Part shown: piece by piece, positions 20,577 to 30,711 of the stretch
Position numbering within the stretch: position 1 is the stretch's first letter
Layout: every line of letters begins with the position of its first letter
Assembly: GCF_001428335.1 (NCBI RefSeq)
Contig: NZ_LMSG01000001.1
Location: 124,841-188,840 of the forward strand
DNA length: 64,000 nt
From: Arthrobacter sp. Soil762
GTDB taxonomy: Bacteria; Actinomycetota; Actinomycetes; Actinomycetales; Micrococcaceae
Direction: 5' to 3'
The notes under the pieces: generated by a model
Told to the model about the DNA's origin: nothing
Databases searched by the model: none
What the model saw: the letters and a program-made list of their open reading frames with translations, nothing else
Made by a program: the position numbers and the translations under genes

Positions 20577-21507
20577 TGGGTCGGACGCTCCTTAGATTGG
20601 TACGTGGCAGTCCAATAGTAATCACTTCGCCGAACACTTCGTCGGGGTCGAGGCGGCGGAGTTCCTCGGCGAGGCAGTCTTTGAGGCTGCGGCGGGGGAG
20701 GGAGATGCGTTGGGCGGGCTGTCCGGGCTGGGTGAGTTCGGCGACGGAGAGCCCGGGGCGGAAGAGCTGCACGTCGCCGCTGTGGCGGGTGAGCCTTACG
20801 CGGCGGATGCCCGTGCCGGCAGGGTCCGCGACGATGGTCACGGGCGCGTCCAGGGCCAGGGTCAGCCATGCTGCCAGCAGGATGGTGGACGGGGAATCGG
20901 AGGCGCCTTCGACGGCGACGGCAGTCACGGGGGAGGAGTCCACCTGGTCCAGGACGGCCGCGAGCTGGATGCGCCAGTTGGTCAGGCGGGTCCAGGCGAG
21001 GTCGGTGTCCCCGGCCTTGTACGTGGCCCGGATGTTCTCCAGCGCGGCCTGGGGATCGGTTTCGTTCGCGGAGTCGGTGATCCGGCGGTGCGCGATCCGG
21101 CCCACGGAGGTTTCGCAGGCGTTCTCCGGTGCCCCGTGCGGCCACCAGGCCACGATCGGGGCGTCCGGCAGGAGCAGGGCCGCGACGAGTGATTCGCTTT
21201 CGTGGGCGAGTTCGCCGTAGCCGCGGAGCACGATGACCTCGGACGCGCCGGCGTCACCGCCCACCCGGATCTGCGCGTCGAGCCGGTTCGGGGCCTGGGC
21301 TCCGGCGTCGGCGAGGACGATGATCCGGCAGGGGTGTTCGCGGCTTGCCTCGTTCGCGGCCTCGATCGCTTCTTCCTCGAGCCCGGAGCGGGTGACGACC
21401 ACGAGGGTCAGGACCCGGCCCAGGGCGATCACCCCGCCCTGCTCACGCAGGGAGGTGATCTTCTTGGAGATCTTCGAGGTGGTGGTGTCCGGCAAATCTA
21501 CAATCAT
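20566..21507 (-). CDS. opcA: Glucose-6-phosphate dehydrogenase assembly protein OpcA
   Basis: A 313-residue protein, found in actinobacteria and cyanobacteria, that activates or stabilises glucose-6-phosphate dehydrogenase. The start MIVDLPDTTTSKISKKI and the internal APIVAWWPHGAPENAC and SPSTILLAAWL are typical. The start overlaps the zwf stop by four bases (ATGA), and the stop overlaps pgl, so the three are translationally coupled. It has no catalytic motif I can identify, consistent with an allosteric helper. Confidence 0.95.
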   Translation of the reverse strand: MIVDLPDTTTSKISKKITSLREQGGVIALGRVLTLVVVTRSGLEEEAIEAANEASREHPCRIIVLADAGAQAPNRLDAQIRVGGDAGASEVIVLRGYGELAHESESLVAALLLPDAPIVAWWPHGAPENACETSVGRIAHRRITDSANETDPQAALENIRATYKAGDTDLAWTRLTNWRIQLAAVLDQVDSSPVTAVAVEGASDSPSTILLAAWLTLALDAPVTIVADPAGTGIRRVRLTRHSGDVQLFRPGLSVAELTQPGQPAQRISLPRRSLKDCLAEELRRLDPDEVFGEVITIGLPRTNLRSVRPSER

Positions 21508-23075
21508 GGCCTTCTCCAGGTTCGTCCGTCGCGGGCCAGCAGCTCATCCGCCGAGGCAGGGCCCCAGCTGCCCGGAGCATAGGGCTCCGGCTGCTCTTTC
21601 AGCCCCGCCCAGTAGTCTTCAAAGGGGTCCAGGATCTTCCAGGACAGCTCCACCTCCGCGTGCCGGGGGAACAGCGGCGGCTCGCCGAGGAGCACATCGA
21701 GGATCAGCCGCTCATACGCTTCCGGGGACGATTCGGTGAAGGAGTGCCCGTAGCCGAAGTCCATGGTCACGTCGCGGACTTCCATCTGCGTGCCAGGGAC
21801 CTTGGACCCGAACCGGATGGTCGCGCCCTCATCGGGCTGGACCCGGATCACCACGGCGTTCTGGCCGAAGTCATCCTCACCATGGTCACGGAACAGCAGG
21901 TTCGGGGCGCGCTTGAACACCACCGCGATCTCCGTCACCCGCCGGCCCAGGCGCTTGCCCGCCCGGAGGTAGAACGGCACCCCGGCCCAGCGGCGGGTGT
22001 GGATATCCACCCGGATCGCCGCGAACGTTTCGGTCTTCGAATCGGCCGGGATGCCCTCTTCTTCCAGGTAGCCCTGCACCTGTTCCCCGCCCTGCCAGCC
22101 GCCGGCGAACTGCCCGCGCGCCGAATGCGTGGACAAATCCTCCGGGAGCTTCACCGCGGCAAGGACCTTTTCCTTCTCCGCCCGCAGGTCATCGGCGTTG
22201 AAGGAAATGGGCTCCTCCATCGCCGTCAAAGCGAGCAGCTGCAGGAGGTGGTTCTGGATGACGTCGCGGGCTGCGCCCACGCCGTCGTAGTACCCGGCCC
22301 GGCCGCCCGTGCCGATGTCCTCGGCCATTGTGATCTGGACATGGTCCACATAGTTCGCGTTCCAGAGCGGCTCGAACAGCTGGTTCGCGAAACGCAGCGC
22401 CAGGATGTTCTGGACGGTTTCCTTGCCCAGGTAGTGGTCGATCCGGAACACCGCATCCGGCGGGAACACCGACTCCACAATGTCGTTGAGCTGCCGGGCC
22501 GAGTCCAGGTCATGCCCGAACGGCTTCTCGATCACCACCCGCCGCCACTTCTCACCCTCAGCCTGCGCCAGGCCGTGCTTGGACAGCTGCCGGCAGACCT
22601 GCTCAAACGCTTTCGGCGGGATCGAGAGGTAGAACGCGTGATTGCCCCGCGTCCCGCGCTGCTCATCGAGCTCAGCGATCGTGTCACCCAACCGCTCAAA
22701 GGCATCATCGTCGTCGAACTCGCCCTGGACAAAACGGATACCCTCGGCGAGCTGGTTCCACACCGCCTCATCAAACGGCGTCCGCGAGTACGCCTTCACC
22801 GAGGCCTTCACCTCGGCGGCGAACTCCTCGTGCTTCCACGGACGGCGGCCGAAACCCACCAGCGCGAAACTCGGCGGCAGCAGCCCCCGGTTCGCGAGGT
22901 CATACACGGCCGGCATGAGCTTCTTACGGGCAAGGTCGCCGGTCACTCCGAAGAGCACCAACGAGGACGGACCGGCAATCCGGTTCAGGCGGCGGTCACG
23001 CGGATCCCGGAGCGGATTCCGCCCTGATCGTCCGGAACGCGTCGCGGAATTCCTGCCGTTTTCAGTTTCTGGCAT
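21504..23075 (-). CDS. zwf: Glucose-6-phosphate 1-dehydrogenase
   Basis: A 523-residue NADP-dependent enzyme that opens the pentose phosphate pathway. The N-terminal nucleotide fold has FGVTGDLARKKLMPA. The active site is RIDHYLGKETVQN with the catalytic His, and FRAGK-type substrate contacts appear in PFYLRAGKRLGRR. It starts 15 bases after the pgi stop and its stop overlaps opcA. Length is normal; the basic N-terminal extension of about 30 residues before the fold may be partly dispensable. Confidence 0.97.
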   Translation of the reverse strand: MPETENGRNSATRSGRSGRNPLRDPRDRRLNRIAGPSSLVLFGVTGDLARKKLMPAVYDLANRGLLPPSFALVGFGRRPWKHEEFAAEVKASVKAYSRTPFDEAVWNQLAEGIRFVQGEFDDDDAFERLGDTIAELDEQRGTRGNHAFYLSIPPKAFEQVCRQLSKHGLAQAEGEKWRRVVIEKPFGHDLDSARQLNDIVESVFPPDAVFRIDHYLGKETVQNILALRFANQLFEPLWNANYVDHVQITMAEDIGTGGRAGYYDGVGAARDVIQNHLLQLLALTAMEEPISFNADDLRAEKEKVLAAVKLPEDLSTHSARGQFAGGWQGGEQVQGYLEEEGIPADSKTETFAAIRVDIHTRRWAGVPFYLRAGKRLGRRVTEIAVVFKRAPNLLFRDHGEDDFGQNAVVIRVQPDEGATIRFGSKVPGTQMEVRDVTMDFGYGHSFTESSPEAYERLILDVLLGEPPLFPRHAEVELSWKILDPFEDYWAGLKEQPEPYAPGSWGPASADELLARDGRTWRRP

Positions 23076-23090
23076 GTTTGCTGTTGAGCC

Positions 23091-24725
23091 TTAGTTTTCG
23101 GTGACGGAAGCTGACCGGGCTGCGAGTGCTGCAATGATCTCCTGCAGCTGTGCAACTCCGGCGGCGCGGTCGGTCAGGTGCAGTCGCAGGACGGGGCGGC
23201 CATGGCCGGCCAGGACCTGGGCGTCGCCAGCGGCCTGGGCGGAAATCAGTTCCCCGAACGTGAACGGACGGTCCGGGATGGCCAGGTCTTCCGCAGGAGC
23301 GGCCGTGACCTGGAGAAAGACTCCAATGGCGGGTCCGCCCTTGTGGAACTGCCCGGTGGAGTGCAGGAACCGCGGGCCCCAGCCAAACGTGACGGGACGG
23401 CCGCTTACGCCGGCAAGCGGGTCGCGGATGCCTTCCAGCTCTGCGAAGGCCAGCCGGTCAAAGTAGGCATGGACGCTGAGGTAGCTGTCGTCGTCGAGCG
23501 TTCCAAGAAGGGCGCCGACGGCTTCCTCCGCGGTGGCTGCCCCACGGAGCCAGTCACCGCCGCGGACCTCAATGGCGCCGTCCACGAAGGCGGCAGGGGT
23601 CGGTTCGGGCTGGGCATCCAGCAGGCCGCGGGCGGCAACCTTGGCTGCCTCCACGTCCGGCTGGTCATACGGGTTGATGCCAAGGAGGCGCCCGGCCACC
23701 GCAGTGGCGAACTCCCACACCATCATCTGGGTGGCCAGGCCGCCCGCGATGGCTACCTCATTGTCACCGAGTTCGACGTCGGCATCCGCGGCTACCAGCC
23801 GCACCACCAGGACGTCCGCGGCGCCGGAGGTGACCTCCGGCGATGTGGGTCCGGCAACCACCGGCAGGACGCCGGTACCGAGCTTGCCGGTGGATTCGGC
23901 GATGAGCTGCTCGGCCCAGTCCGCGAAGCCCACAATGCCTGAGCCGTCCTCGGCGATGACAATCTTGTTACGCAGCGGGTTGGTTCCGCCCAGGGCTGTT
24001 CCGAGGGCCAGACCGATGTTCTCGGCGGCGTCCTCGTTCAGGATCTCGGCGGCTTCCTCGGCCTCATCCAGGAAGGCCTGGATATCCACACCGGCCAGGC
24101 CCGAGGGGACCAGCCCGAATGCGGTGAGGGCCGAGTAGCGGCCGCCCACGTTCGGATCGGCGTTGAAGACGGCGCGGTAGCCGGCCTCACGCGATGCCTT
24201 ATCCAGCGGGGAACCGGGATCGGTGACGATAATGATCCGGCTCTTCGCTTCGATGCCGGCCTCGGTGAAGGCGTGCTCGAAGATCCGGCGCTGGGAGTCG
24301 GTCTCCAGGGTTGAACCGGACTTGGACGAAACCACAATCGCGGTTTCGGCCAGCCGGTCAGCGAGGGCAGCACGGACCTGGTCGGGGTCAGTGCTGTCCA
24401 GCACTGTCAGCTCGACGCCAGCGGTGCCGGCGATGACCTCGGGAGCCAGCGAAGATCCGCCCATGCCGCAAAGCACGATGCGGGTCACGCCCTCAGCCTT
24501 GAGGGCATCACGGAGCTCGAGGATGCCGGCCACGAGGGCCTGTGAGACGGTGGCCGCCTCCACCCAACCGAGGCGGACAGCGGACTCGGCCTCGGCGTCG
24601 GGACCCCACAGGGTGTGGTCCTTGGCGAAGATCCGGGTGGCAATGCGGTCCGCCACGAGGGCGGGCAGGTGCTGCTCGAGTGCCTGCTGCGCGGCACCGG
24701 TGGCGTCGTAGCTGAGAGTGCTCAT
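23091..24725 (-). CDS. pgi: Glucose-6-phosphate isomerase
   Basis: A 544-residue isomerase interconverting glucose-6-phosphate and fructose-6-phosphate. The sugar-phosphate SIS motif is VVSSKSGSTLETD, with CGMGGSSLAPEV before it and GGRYSALTAFGLVP after. It belongs to the divergent Pgi form common in Arthrobacter-type actinobacteria, often annotated within bifunctional TalPgi-like families, but no transaldolase part is fused here. It sits between tal and zwf, linking glycolysis to the pentose phosphate operon. ATG at 24725. Confidence 0.9.
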   Translation of the reverse strand: MSTLSYDATGAAQQALEQHLPALVADRIATRIFAKDHTLWGPDAEAESAVRLGWVEAATVSQALVAGILELRDALKAEGVTRIVLCGMGGSSLAPEVIAGTAGVELTVLDSTDPDQVRAALADRLAETAIVVSSKSGSTLETDSQRRIFEHAFTEAGIEAKSRIIIVTDPGSPLDKASREAGYRAVFNADPNVGGRYSALTAFGLVPSGLAGVDIQAFLDEAEEAAEILNEDAAENIGLALGTALGGTNPLRNKIVIAEDGSGIVGFADWAEQLIAESTGKLGTGVLPVVAGPTSPEVTSGAADVLVVRLVAADADVELGDNEVAIAGGLATQMMVWEFATAVAGRLLGINPYDQPDVEAAKVAARGLLDAQPEPTPAAFVDGAIEVRGGDWLRGAATAEEAVGALLGTLDDDSYLSVHAYFDRLAFAELEGIRDPLAGVSGRPVTFGWGPRFLHSTGQFHKGGPAIGVFLQVTAAPAEDLAIPDRPFTFGELISAQAAGDAQVLAGHGRPVLRLHLTDRAAGVAQLQEIIAALAARSASVTEN

Positions 24726-24731
24726 AGTGGG

Positions 24732-25847
24732 TTAGGAAGCCTTCCGTGCAGCGGCAAGGGCACCTTCGACGTCGCCCAGGAGTTCCTTCCAGCTGGCCAC
24801 AAACTTGTCCAGGCCTTCGGATTCGAGGAGTGCGACAACCTCGTTGTAGGAGATACCCAGTGCGTCCAGCGCGTCCAGCGTGGCGTTGGCCTCGGTGTAC
24901 GTGCCGGAGACGGTGTCGCCGGTGACGACGCCGTGGTCGAACGTGGCGTCCAGGGTCTTCTCCGGCATGGTGTTCACGACGCCGGGGGCGGCCAGTTCGG
25001 TCACGTACAAGGTGTCCGGGTAGGCCGGGTCCTTGACGCCGGTGGAGGCCCACAGCGGACGCTGGGGGAGGGCGCCGGCTTCAGCCAGCAGTGCCCAGCG
25101 CTCGGTGGCGAAGAGCTCCTCGTAGACCTGGTACGCCAGGCGTGCGTTGGCCACGCCTGCCTTGCCCTTGAGTGCCTTGGCCTCGTCGGTGCCGATGGCG
25201 TCGAGGCGCTTGTCGATCTCGGAGTCCACGCGGGACACGAAGAACGACGCGACCGAGTGGATCTTGGACAGGTCGTGGCCGTTGTCCTTGGCCTGCTCCA
25301 GGCCGGACTGGAAGGCATTGATGACGGCGCGGTAGCGCTCGAGCGAGAAGATCAGGGTCACGTTGACGCTGATGCCCTCGGCCAGCGTCGCGGTGATCGC
25401 TTCGAGGCCTTCAAGGGTTGCCGGGATCTTGATGTGGACGTTGTCCTTGTTGACCTTCTTGTACAGGTGCTTGGCTTCGGCAATGGTTCCGGCCGTGTCC
25501 CAGGCAAGGCGCGGGTCAACTTCGATGGACACGCGGCCGTCAACACCGTTGGTGGCTGCTGCCACCGGTGCGAAGAGGTCGCAGGCGTCGGCGACGTCGG
25601 TGGTGGTGATTTCGAAGATGGTCTCCTCGACGCTGGCGCCGGCTGCTGCCTGCGCCGCGATGATGGCGTCGTAGTCCGTTCCGGCCGTGATGGCGGCGTG
25701 GAAGATGGACGGGTTGGTGGTCACACCAACAACGTTCTTCTCTTCGATCAGCTTCTGCAGCGTGCCGGTCTCAAGGCGGCTGCGGGAAAGGTCATCGAGC
25801 CAGATGGATACTCCGGCGTCGGAGAGTTGCTGTGTAGGGGTAGTCAT
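24732..25847 (-). CDS. tal: Transaldolase
   Basis: A 371-residue TIM-barrel enzyme of the non-oxidative pentose phosphate branch. [11 protein letters not shown] near residue 38 is the family signature, and the Schiff-base Lys lies in [13 protein letters not shown]. The ATG at 25847 is chosen because AGGAG precedes it by eight bases. The open frame extends further upstream, to 26126, but that part is antisense-frame overlap with tkt. tkt ends 23 bases before this start and pgi begins six bases after the stop. Confidence 0.96.
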   Translation of the reverse strand: MTTPTQQLSDAGVSIWLDDLSRSRLETGTLQKLIEEKNVVGVTTNPSIFHAAITAGTDYDAIIAAQAAAGASVEETIFEITTTDVADACDLFAPVAAATNGVDGRVSIEVDPRLAWDTAGTIAEAKHLYKKVNKDNVHIKIPATLEGLEAITATLAEGISVNVTLIFSLERYRAVINAFQSGLEQAKDNGHDLSKIHSVASFFVSRVDSEIDKRLDAIGTDEAKALKGKAGVANARLAYQVYEELFATERWALLAEAGALPQRPLWASTGVKDPAYPDTLYVTELAAPGVVNTMPEKTLDATFDHGVVTGDTVSGTYTEANATLDALDALGISYNEVVALLESEGLDKFVASWKELLGDVEGALAAARKAS

Positions 25848-25870
25848 GGTGATATCTCCTAAAATCTGGT

Positions 25871-27997
25871 TCAGGCCTGCAGGCCAGCGAGGGAGTCCTT
25901 GGCAGCGGCGGCGACAGCCACCGCGGTAATGCCGAACTCCTGGAAAAGGCGCTTGTAGTCGGCGGAAGCGCCATAGTGCTCGAGCGAGATGGAACGTCCG
26001 GCGTCGCCGACGAATTCCCTCCAGCCCAGGGCCAGCCCGGCCTCGACGGAGACCCGGGCCTTGACGGCAGCGGGGAGCACGGACTCGCGGTAAGCGGCGT
26101 CCTGCTTGTTGAACCACTCCACGCACGGCATGGAGACAACGCGGGCAGCGATGCCTTCAGCCTGGAGGGTTTCGCGGGCCTGGACGGCCAGCTGGACCTC
26201 GGAGCCGGTGCCTATCAGGATCACGTCGGCGGGCACGGTGGCGCCGTCCTTGGAAGCTTCAGCCAGGACGTAGCCGCCCTTGGCCACACCGGAAACGGAA
26301 CCGAACGTGTCGCCGTCGGCGTCGCTTTCACCACGGGCGTAGGTGGGGATGTTCTGGCGGGTCAGGACAATGCCGGCCGGGTTCTCGTGGTTCTCCAGCA
26401 TGGTCTTCCATGCCACCGCGACCTCGTTGGCGTCGCCGGGGCGGACCACGTCCAGGCCAACGATGGCGCGCAGGGAAGCGAGCTGTTCCACCGGCTGGTG
26501 GGTGGGGCCGTCTTCGCCCAGGCCGATGGAGTCGTGCGTCCAGACATACAGGGACGGAACACCCATCAGGGCGCCGAGCCGGATGGCGGGCCGCTGGTAG
26601 TCGCTGAAGATCAGGAACGTGCCGGAGAACGCGCGGGTCCGGCCGTGCAGGGCGATGCCGTTCACGATCGATGCCGCGGCGTGCTCACGGATGCCGAAGT
26701 GCAGGACCCGGCCGTAGGGGTTGCCGGACCAGGTATCGGTCTGCTTGGATGCGGGCACGAACGACGGCGAGCCTTCAATGGTGGTGTTGTTGGACTCGGC
26801 GAGGTCGGCGGAGCCGCCCCAGAGTTCCGGCATGACCGGTCCGAGTGCGTTCAGGACCTTGCCGGAAGCGGCGCGGGTGGAGACGTCCTTGCCGGCCGGG
26901 AAGACCGGAAGCGCGGCGTCCAGGCCGTCGGGCAGTTCGCGGGCCTCGATGCGCTGCAGGAGTGCAGAACCTTCGGGGTTGGCGGCCTGCCAGGCGTTGA
27001 AGGACTCTTCCCATTCCTTCTTGGCAGCGGCGCCGCGGTCCACGACGGAGCGGGCGTGGGCCAGGACTTCCTGGTCAACGTCGAAGGACTTGGCGGGGTC
27101 GAAGCCCAGCACGGACTTCAGGCCTGCGACTTCCTCTGCACCCAGTGCGGAACCGTGGATCTTGCCCGTGTTCTGCTTCTTGGGCGCCGGGTAGCCGATG
27201 ATGGTGCGCAGCGAGATGATGGAGGGCTTGGACGTCTCGGCCTTGGCGGCGAGCAGTGCGGAGTAGAGCTCCTGCACGTCCTCTTTGTATTCGCCGGTCT
27301 TGGTCCAGTCGACGCGCTGGGTGTGCCAGCCGTACGCCTCGTAGCGCTTGAGGACATCCTCGGTGAAGGAGATGTCGGTGTCATCCTCGATGGAGATGTG
27401 GTTCTCATCGTAGACAACTACAAGGTTGCCCAGTTCCTGGTGGCCGGCCAGCGAGGACGCCTCGGAAGTGACGCCTTCCTGCAGGTCCCCGTCGGAGGCG
27501 ATGACCCAGATGGTGTGGTCGAAGGGGCTTTCGCCGGCCGCAGCATCGGCGTCGAACAGGCCGCGCATCCGGCGCTGGGAGTAGGCGAACCCGACCGACG
27601 AGGCAAGGCCCTGGCCCAGCGGCCCGGTGGTGATCTCCACACCGGCAGTGTGCTTGTACTCCGGGTGGCCCGGGGTCAGGGAATCCCAGGTGCGAAGTGC
27701 CTCAAGGTCCTTCAGTTCCAGGCCGTAGCCCGACAGGAACAGCTGGATGTAAAGGGTCAGCGACGTGTGGCCGGGAGACAGGATGAAACGGTCGCGTCCC
27801 AGCCAATCCGGGTTGCGCGGGTCGTGGCGCATCAGCTTCTGGAAGAGAAGGTAGGCGGCGGGCGCCAGGCTCATGGCCGTGCCCGGGTGGCCGTTACCGA
27901 CCTTCTCGACGGCATCCGCAGCCAGAACGCGGATAGTGTCCACCGCGCGCTGGTCCAAGCTGGTCCATGACAGTTCTTGCTCTTCCAAATGTGGCAC
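25871..27997 (-). CDS. tkt: Transketolase
   Basis: A 708-residue thiamine-diphosphate enzyme that moves two-carbon units between sugar phosphates. Seen: [13 protein letters not shown] near the N-terminus, the cofactor-binding [13 protein letters not shown], the pyrimidine domain with [15 protein letters not shown], and a C-terminal transketolase domain. The GTG at 27997 gives the usual N-terminus ([20 protein letters not shown]), with GAGAGGGG about a dozen bases ahead. The frame stays open to 28057, so the start is not certain. First gene of the pentose phosphate operon. Confidence 0.95.
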   Translation of the reverse strand: MPHLEEQELSWTSLDQRAVDTIRVLAADAVEKVGNGHPGTAMSLAPAAYLLFQKLMRHDPRNPDWLGRDRFILSPGHTSLTLYIQLFLSGYGLELKDLEALRTWDSLTPGHPEYKHTAGVEITTGPLGQGLASSVGFAYSQRRMRGLFDADAAAGESPFDHTIWVIASDGDLQEGVTSEASSLAGHQELGNLVVVYDENHISIEDDTDISFTEDVLKRYEAYGWHTQRVDWTKTGEYKEDVQELYSALLAAKAETSKPSIISLRTIIGYPAPKKQNTGKIHGSALGAEEVAGLKSVLGFDPAKSFDVDQEVLAHARSVVDRGAAAKKEWEESFNAWQAANPEGSALLQRIEARELPDGLDAALPVFPAGKDVSTRAASGKVLNALGPVMPELWGGSADLAESNNTTIEGSPSFVPASKQTDTWSGNPYGRVLHFGIREHAAASIVNGIALHGRTRAFSGTFLIFSDYQRPAIRLGALMGVPSLYVWTHDSIGLGEDGPTHQPVEQLASLRAIVGLDVVRPGDANEVAVAWKTMLENHENPAGIVLTRQNIPTYARGESDADGDTFGSVSGVAKGGYVLAEASKDGATVPADVILIGTGSEVQLAVQARETLQAEGIAARVVSMPCVEWFNKQDAAYRESVLPAAVKARVSVEAGLALGWREFVGDAGRSISLEHYGASADYKRLFQEFGITAVAVAAAAKDSLAGLQA

Positions 27998-28498
27998 GAA
28001 AACCGGGCCCCTCTCTGTGCTGATGGTGGACGGTACACGGGATCCGTTTCGGGGCACGCTATGGTGCCCGCTGCGGTGTGTACCAGCCGTTCACCATCGA
28101 AACGTTGATCTATCATTCAGCAGGGCTATGGGAACGCGTTATCCAACGCTTTTCTGCCGCTTGCTGATCTGGTGACAGCTTAGCTCGATTCCACTCTGCG
28201 GTCAGTGCAAATCTCACCTTTTGGACGCAATTTCCCCTTATGTGAATCGCCATTTCGTGAGGTTGAGTTAATCTGCTCGAATCACCCTGCGCGCAATCAT
28301 CAGGGCCTAATCAGGGGGCATCTGTTACAAATGCGCACGGTATGATATTTGGAGGCCGACGCCGGTAGCCGAGCCCTTTAAGGGCGGCGGCAGACCCGGG
28401 GCGTTGCCGGGACCTCTTCTGATGACCATTGGCGGGCTGCCCGGCGAACGGCCGCAAGACACAGCTGCACTGCCAGACAGAACTGCCAACCAGAACGG
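27998..28498. other. Divergent intergenic region between tkt and ctaB
   Basis: About 500 bases without a recognisable gene, more AT-rich than the flanks. It should hold the tkt promoter (minus) and ctaB promoter (plus). The best -10 on the plus strand is TATGAT at 28341-28346, which would give a 150-base ctaB leader. That leader contains the palindrome GCCCTTTAAGGGC at 28373-28385. I see no confident -35 or known operator. Confidence 0.5.
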
Positions 28499-29458
28499 GT
28501 GACTGCCACCGTGAGCACAACAGATACGCCGCTTAATGCTTCCCGCACCAGAGGGGGAGCCGGGTTCGCCCGTAAGGCCAAGGCGTATTTCGCCCTCACC
28601 AAGCCGCGTGTCATTGAGTTGCTGCTGGTCAGCACCCTGCCCACCATGATCTACGCCGAGCGCGGCTTCCCGCCGATCGGTCTGATCCTGGCCACGCTGG
28701 TCGGTGGCGCGTTTGCTGCCGGCAGTGCCGGTGCCTTCAACTGCTACCTTGACCGCGACATCGACAAACTGATGCACCGGACCGAGAACCGTCCGCTCGT
28801 CACTGGCGAGGTGACCCCGCGCGAGGCGCTGGTGTTCTCCTGGCTGCTCGGGGCAGCCGCCATTGTCATTCTCTGGTTCGGCGCCAACCCGCTGGCCGCG
28901 TGGCTCGGGTTGGCCGCAATTTTCTTCTATGTGGTCATCTACACCATCATTCTCAAGCGCCGCACCGCACAGAACATTGTGTGGGGTGGAGCTGCGGGCT
29001 GCTTCCCGGTACTGATTGCCTGGGCCGCCGTGACCAATACCGTCGAATGGCCGGCCGTCATCCTGTTTATGGTCATCTTCCTCTGGACGCCGCCGCACTA
29101 CTGGCCGCTTTCCATGCGTTACGGCGAGGACTACCGCAACGCGAACGTGCCCATGCTTGGGGCAATTGCCGGCGCCAAGGTGGTTTCCGTCCAGGTAGTC
29201 CTCTACGCCTGGGCCATGGTGGCCTGCTCGCTGCTGCTGGTCCCCGCCGGTGGCGCGGGCTGGGTCTACACGGCCACCGCAGTGTTGGCGGGTGCATGGT
29301 TCCTGTACGAGTCGCACTCCCTCTACAACCGGGCGCAGCGCGAGGACATCTCGGACAAGCGCGCCATGAAGGTCTTCCACGGCTCCATCAGTTACCTGAC
29401 GCTGCTGTTCATCGCACTGGCCGTGGATCCGTTCGTCGGATCAGCGATCATCGGTTAA
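28499..29458 (+). CDS. ctaB: Heme O synthase (protoheme IX farnesyltransferase)
   Basis: A 319-residue membrane enzyme of the UbiA prenyltransferase family that adds a farnesyl group to heme B. Several hydrophobic segments suggest eight or nine membrane helices. The first Asp-rich motif is [15 protein letters not shown] and the second is [13 protein letters not shown]. Heme O is then oxidised to heme A by CtaA, encoded next door on the opposite strand, for the aa3 oxidase. GTG at 28499 or in-frame GTG at 28511 could start translation. ctaB is placed head-to-head with the pentose phosphate operon, as often in actinobacteria. Confidence 0.95.
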   Translation: MTATVSTTDTPLNASRTRGGAGFARKAKAYFALTKPRVIELLLVSTLPTMIYAERGFPPIGLILATLVGGAFAAGSAGAFNCYLDRDIDKLMHRTENRPLVTGEVTPREALVFSWLLGAAAIVILWFGANPLAAWLGLAAIFFYVVIYTIILKRRTAQNIVWGGAAGCFPVLIAWAAVTNTVEWPAVILFMVIFLWTPPHYWPLSMRYGEDYRNANVPMLGAIAGAKVVSVQVVLYAWAMVACSLLLVPAGGAGWVYTATAVLAGAWFLYESHSLYNRAQREDISDKRAMKVFHGSISYLTLLFIALAVDPFVGSAIIG

Positions 29459-29468
29459 CAGCACCCGC

Positions 29469-29692
29469 AACGCTCTCTCACTTTATGTGGGTTTTTTACC
29501 GACCCTCTATCAGTACCTGCAGCTTTCTTAGCGACCCTCTCTCACCAACGGTGAAGGAGGGTCGCTTCTTTGTCACCCAGGAGGTAAGGGACGATCCTGC
29601 GAAACACCGCAGGCAGTGAGAGGTGGTCTGCCCACTTCCTGCATTAGGTGAGAGAGGGTCTGCCGATTCCATGCATTAAGTGAGAGAGGGTC
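29469..29692. repeat. Array of a 13-base motif with 32-base period in two opposed orientations
   Basis: The motif GTGAGAGAGGGTC occurs exactly at 29648-29660 and 29680-29692 (plus) and at 29533-29545 (minus). Diverged copies stand at 29469 and 29501 (minus), and at 29551, 29584 and 29616 (plus). Start-to-start spacing is 32 within the minus set (29469, 29501, 29533) and 33, 32, 32, 32 in the plus set. TGCATTA or a relative often precedes the motif, leaving about 11 variable bases. The array fills the gap between the convergent ctaB and ctaA genes. I do not recognise the family. Confidence 0.85.
29531..29570 (+). terminator. Hairpin terminator after ctaB, at the centre of the repeat array
   Basis: GCGACCCTCTCTCACC pairs with GGTGAAGGAGGGTCGC (14 of 16 positions) around AAC, then TTCTTT follows. 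It is built from two oppositely oriented copies of the repeat motif described for 29469-29692. Confidence 0.7.
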
Positions 29693-29759
29693 CTTAAATG
29701 CGGAGTGCCACGGTTCGTCGCGAACCGTGGCACCCCGTCGGGGCAAAAAGCGGTGGAGG

Positions 29760-30704
29760 TTACGTGACCGGGCTCGAGCGGGCGAGGTCGGCGGAGTTTG
29801 TTGCCGCGCTCATCAGCAGCGCCGCCCCCAGCATGTGGGCGCCCACCAGCAACGCGGGGATGCCGTTGTAGTACTGGGTGAAGCCGATGACGGCCTGCAG
29901 CAGGGTCACGGCAAGCAGCAACAGGATGGACGTGCGGAACGGGCCCTGGATCCGGCGGACAATGACCAGCACCACTGAGAACAGTGCTCCGGCCGTGATC
30001 ACATACGCCGGAACGGCATGGATGTGGGAGAACAGGTCCCAGTCCAGGCCGTTGCGGGGAGCATCGGCGTCACCGGCGTGGGGACCGGAGCCGGTCACCA
30101 CTACGCCGAGCATTACGGCGAGGGCGGAGAAAAGCCCGACGGCGGCAGTCACCGGACGCATGACGCCCGGCAACGCGGGGAGCTGGCCGCTGGCGTGGCG
30201 GCCCGTCCTGCCGTAGGCCCGGTTGACGAGCAGCGTGGCGATCACCACAAGGGCCATGGACACGAGGAAGTGCAGGCCCACCACCCACGGATTGAGGTTG
30301 GTCAGCACGGTGATGCCACCGATCACCGCCTGCGCAGGGATGCTGGCCAGCAGGCCCAGCGCCAGCAGGAAGAGGTCCCGGCGCTCCTTGCGAAGGTTCC
30401 ACAAGTACACAAGCATGGCCAGCGCAACCGCCGCCAGGGCAAACGTCAGGAGCCGGTTGCCGAACTCAATGAAGCCGTGGATCCCCATTTCGGCCGTGTT
30501 GACCAAAGAGGTCTCGGTGCAGCGCGGCCAGGTGGGGCAGCCGAGGCCGGATGCAGTCAGCCGCACCGCGCCGCCGGTCACCACCAGCAGCGTCTGGCCA
30601 ACCAGGGACGCCACCGCGAGGCGGCGGACACTGGCGTCCACGGTTCGGGGCAGCCTCGCGATGAGGCGGCCGGCGATCTGGGGGAGGCGTGAAGCCGTGC
30701 TCAC
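29760..30704 (-). CDS. ctaA: Heme A synthase (COX15/CtaA family)
   Basis: A 314-residue membrane protein with about eight helices that oxidises heme O to heme A for cytochrome aa3 oxidase. The family motif GGAVRLTASGLGCPTWPRC carries a Cys pair in the first external loop. Conserved histidines lie in IHGFIEFGNRLL, GLHFLVSM, FSHIHAVPAYV and GAHMLGAAL. I take the GTG at 30704; the frame is open to 30752, but that would overlap the upstream permease gene. It follows the ABC transporter genes on the minus strand and converges on ctaB across the repeat array. Confidence 0.92.
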   Translation of the reverse strand: MSTASRLPQIAGRLIARLPRTVDASVRRLAVASLVGQTLLVVTGGAVRLTASGLGCPTWPRCTETSLVNTAEMGIHGFIEFGNRLLTFALAAVALAMLVYLWNLRKERRDLFLLALGLLASIPAQAVIGGITVLTNLNPWVVGLHFLVSMALVVIATLLVNRAYGRTGRHASGQLPALPGVMRPVTAAVGLFSALAVMLGVVVTGSGPHAGDADAPRNGLDWDLFSHIHAVPAYVITAGALFSVVLVIVRRIQGPFRTSILLLLAVTLLQAVIGFTQYYNGIPALLVGAHMLGAALLMSAATNSADLARSSPVT

Positions 30705-30711
30705 GGATATC

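Noticed and set aside
21660..23027. 455-codon plus-strand open frame opposite zwf
   Set aside because: Antisense shadow of a fully conserved zwf, with no domain I can name.
25976..27970. 664-codon plus-strand open frame opposite tkt
   Set aside because: Antisense shadow; composition follows the codon structure of tkt.
29469..29692. CRISPR array
   Set aside because: The repeated part is only 13-20 bases, copies occur in both orientations, and no cas gene is in the window.
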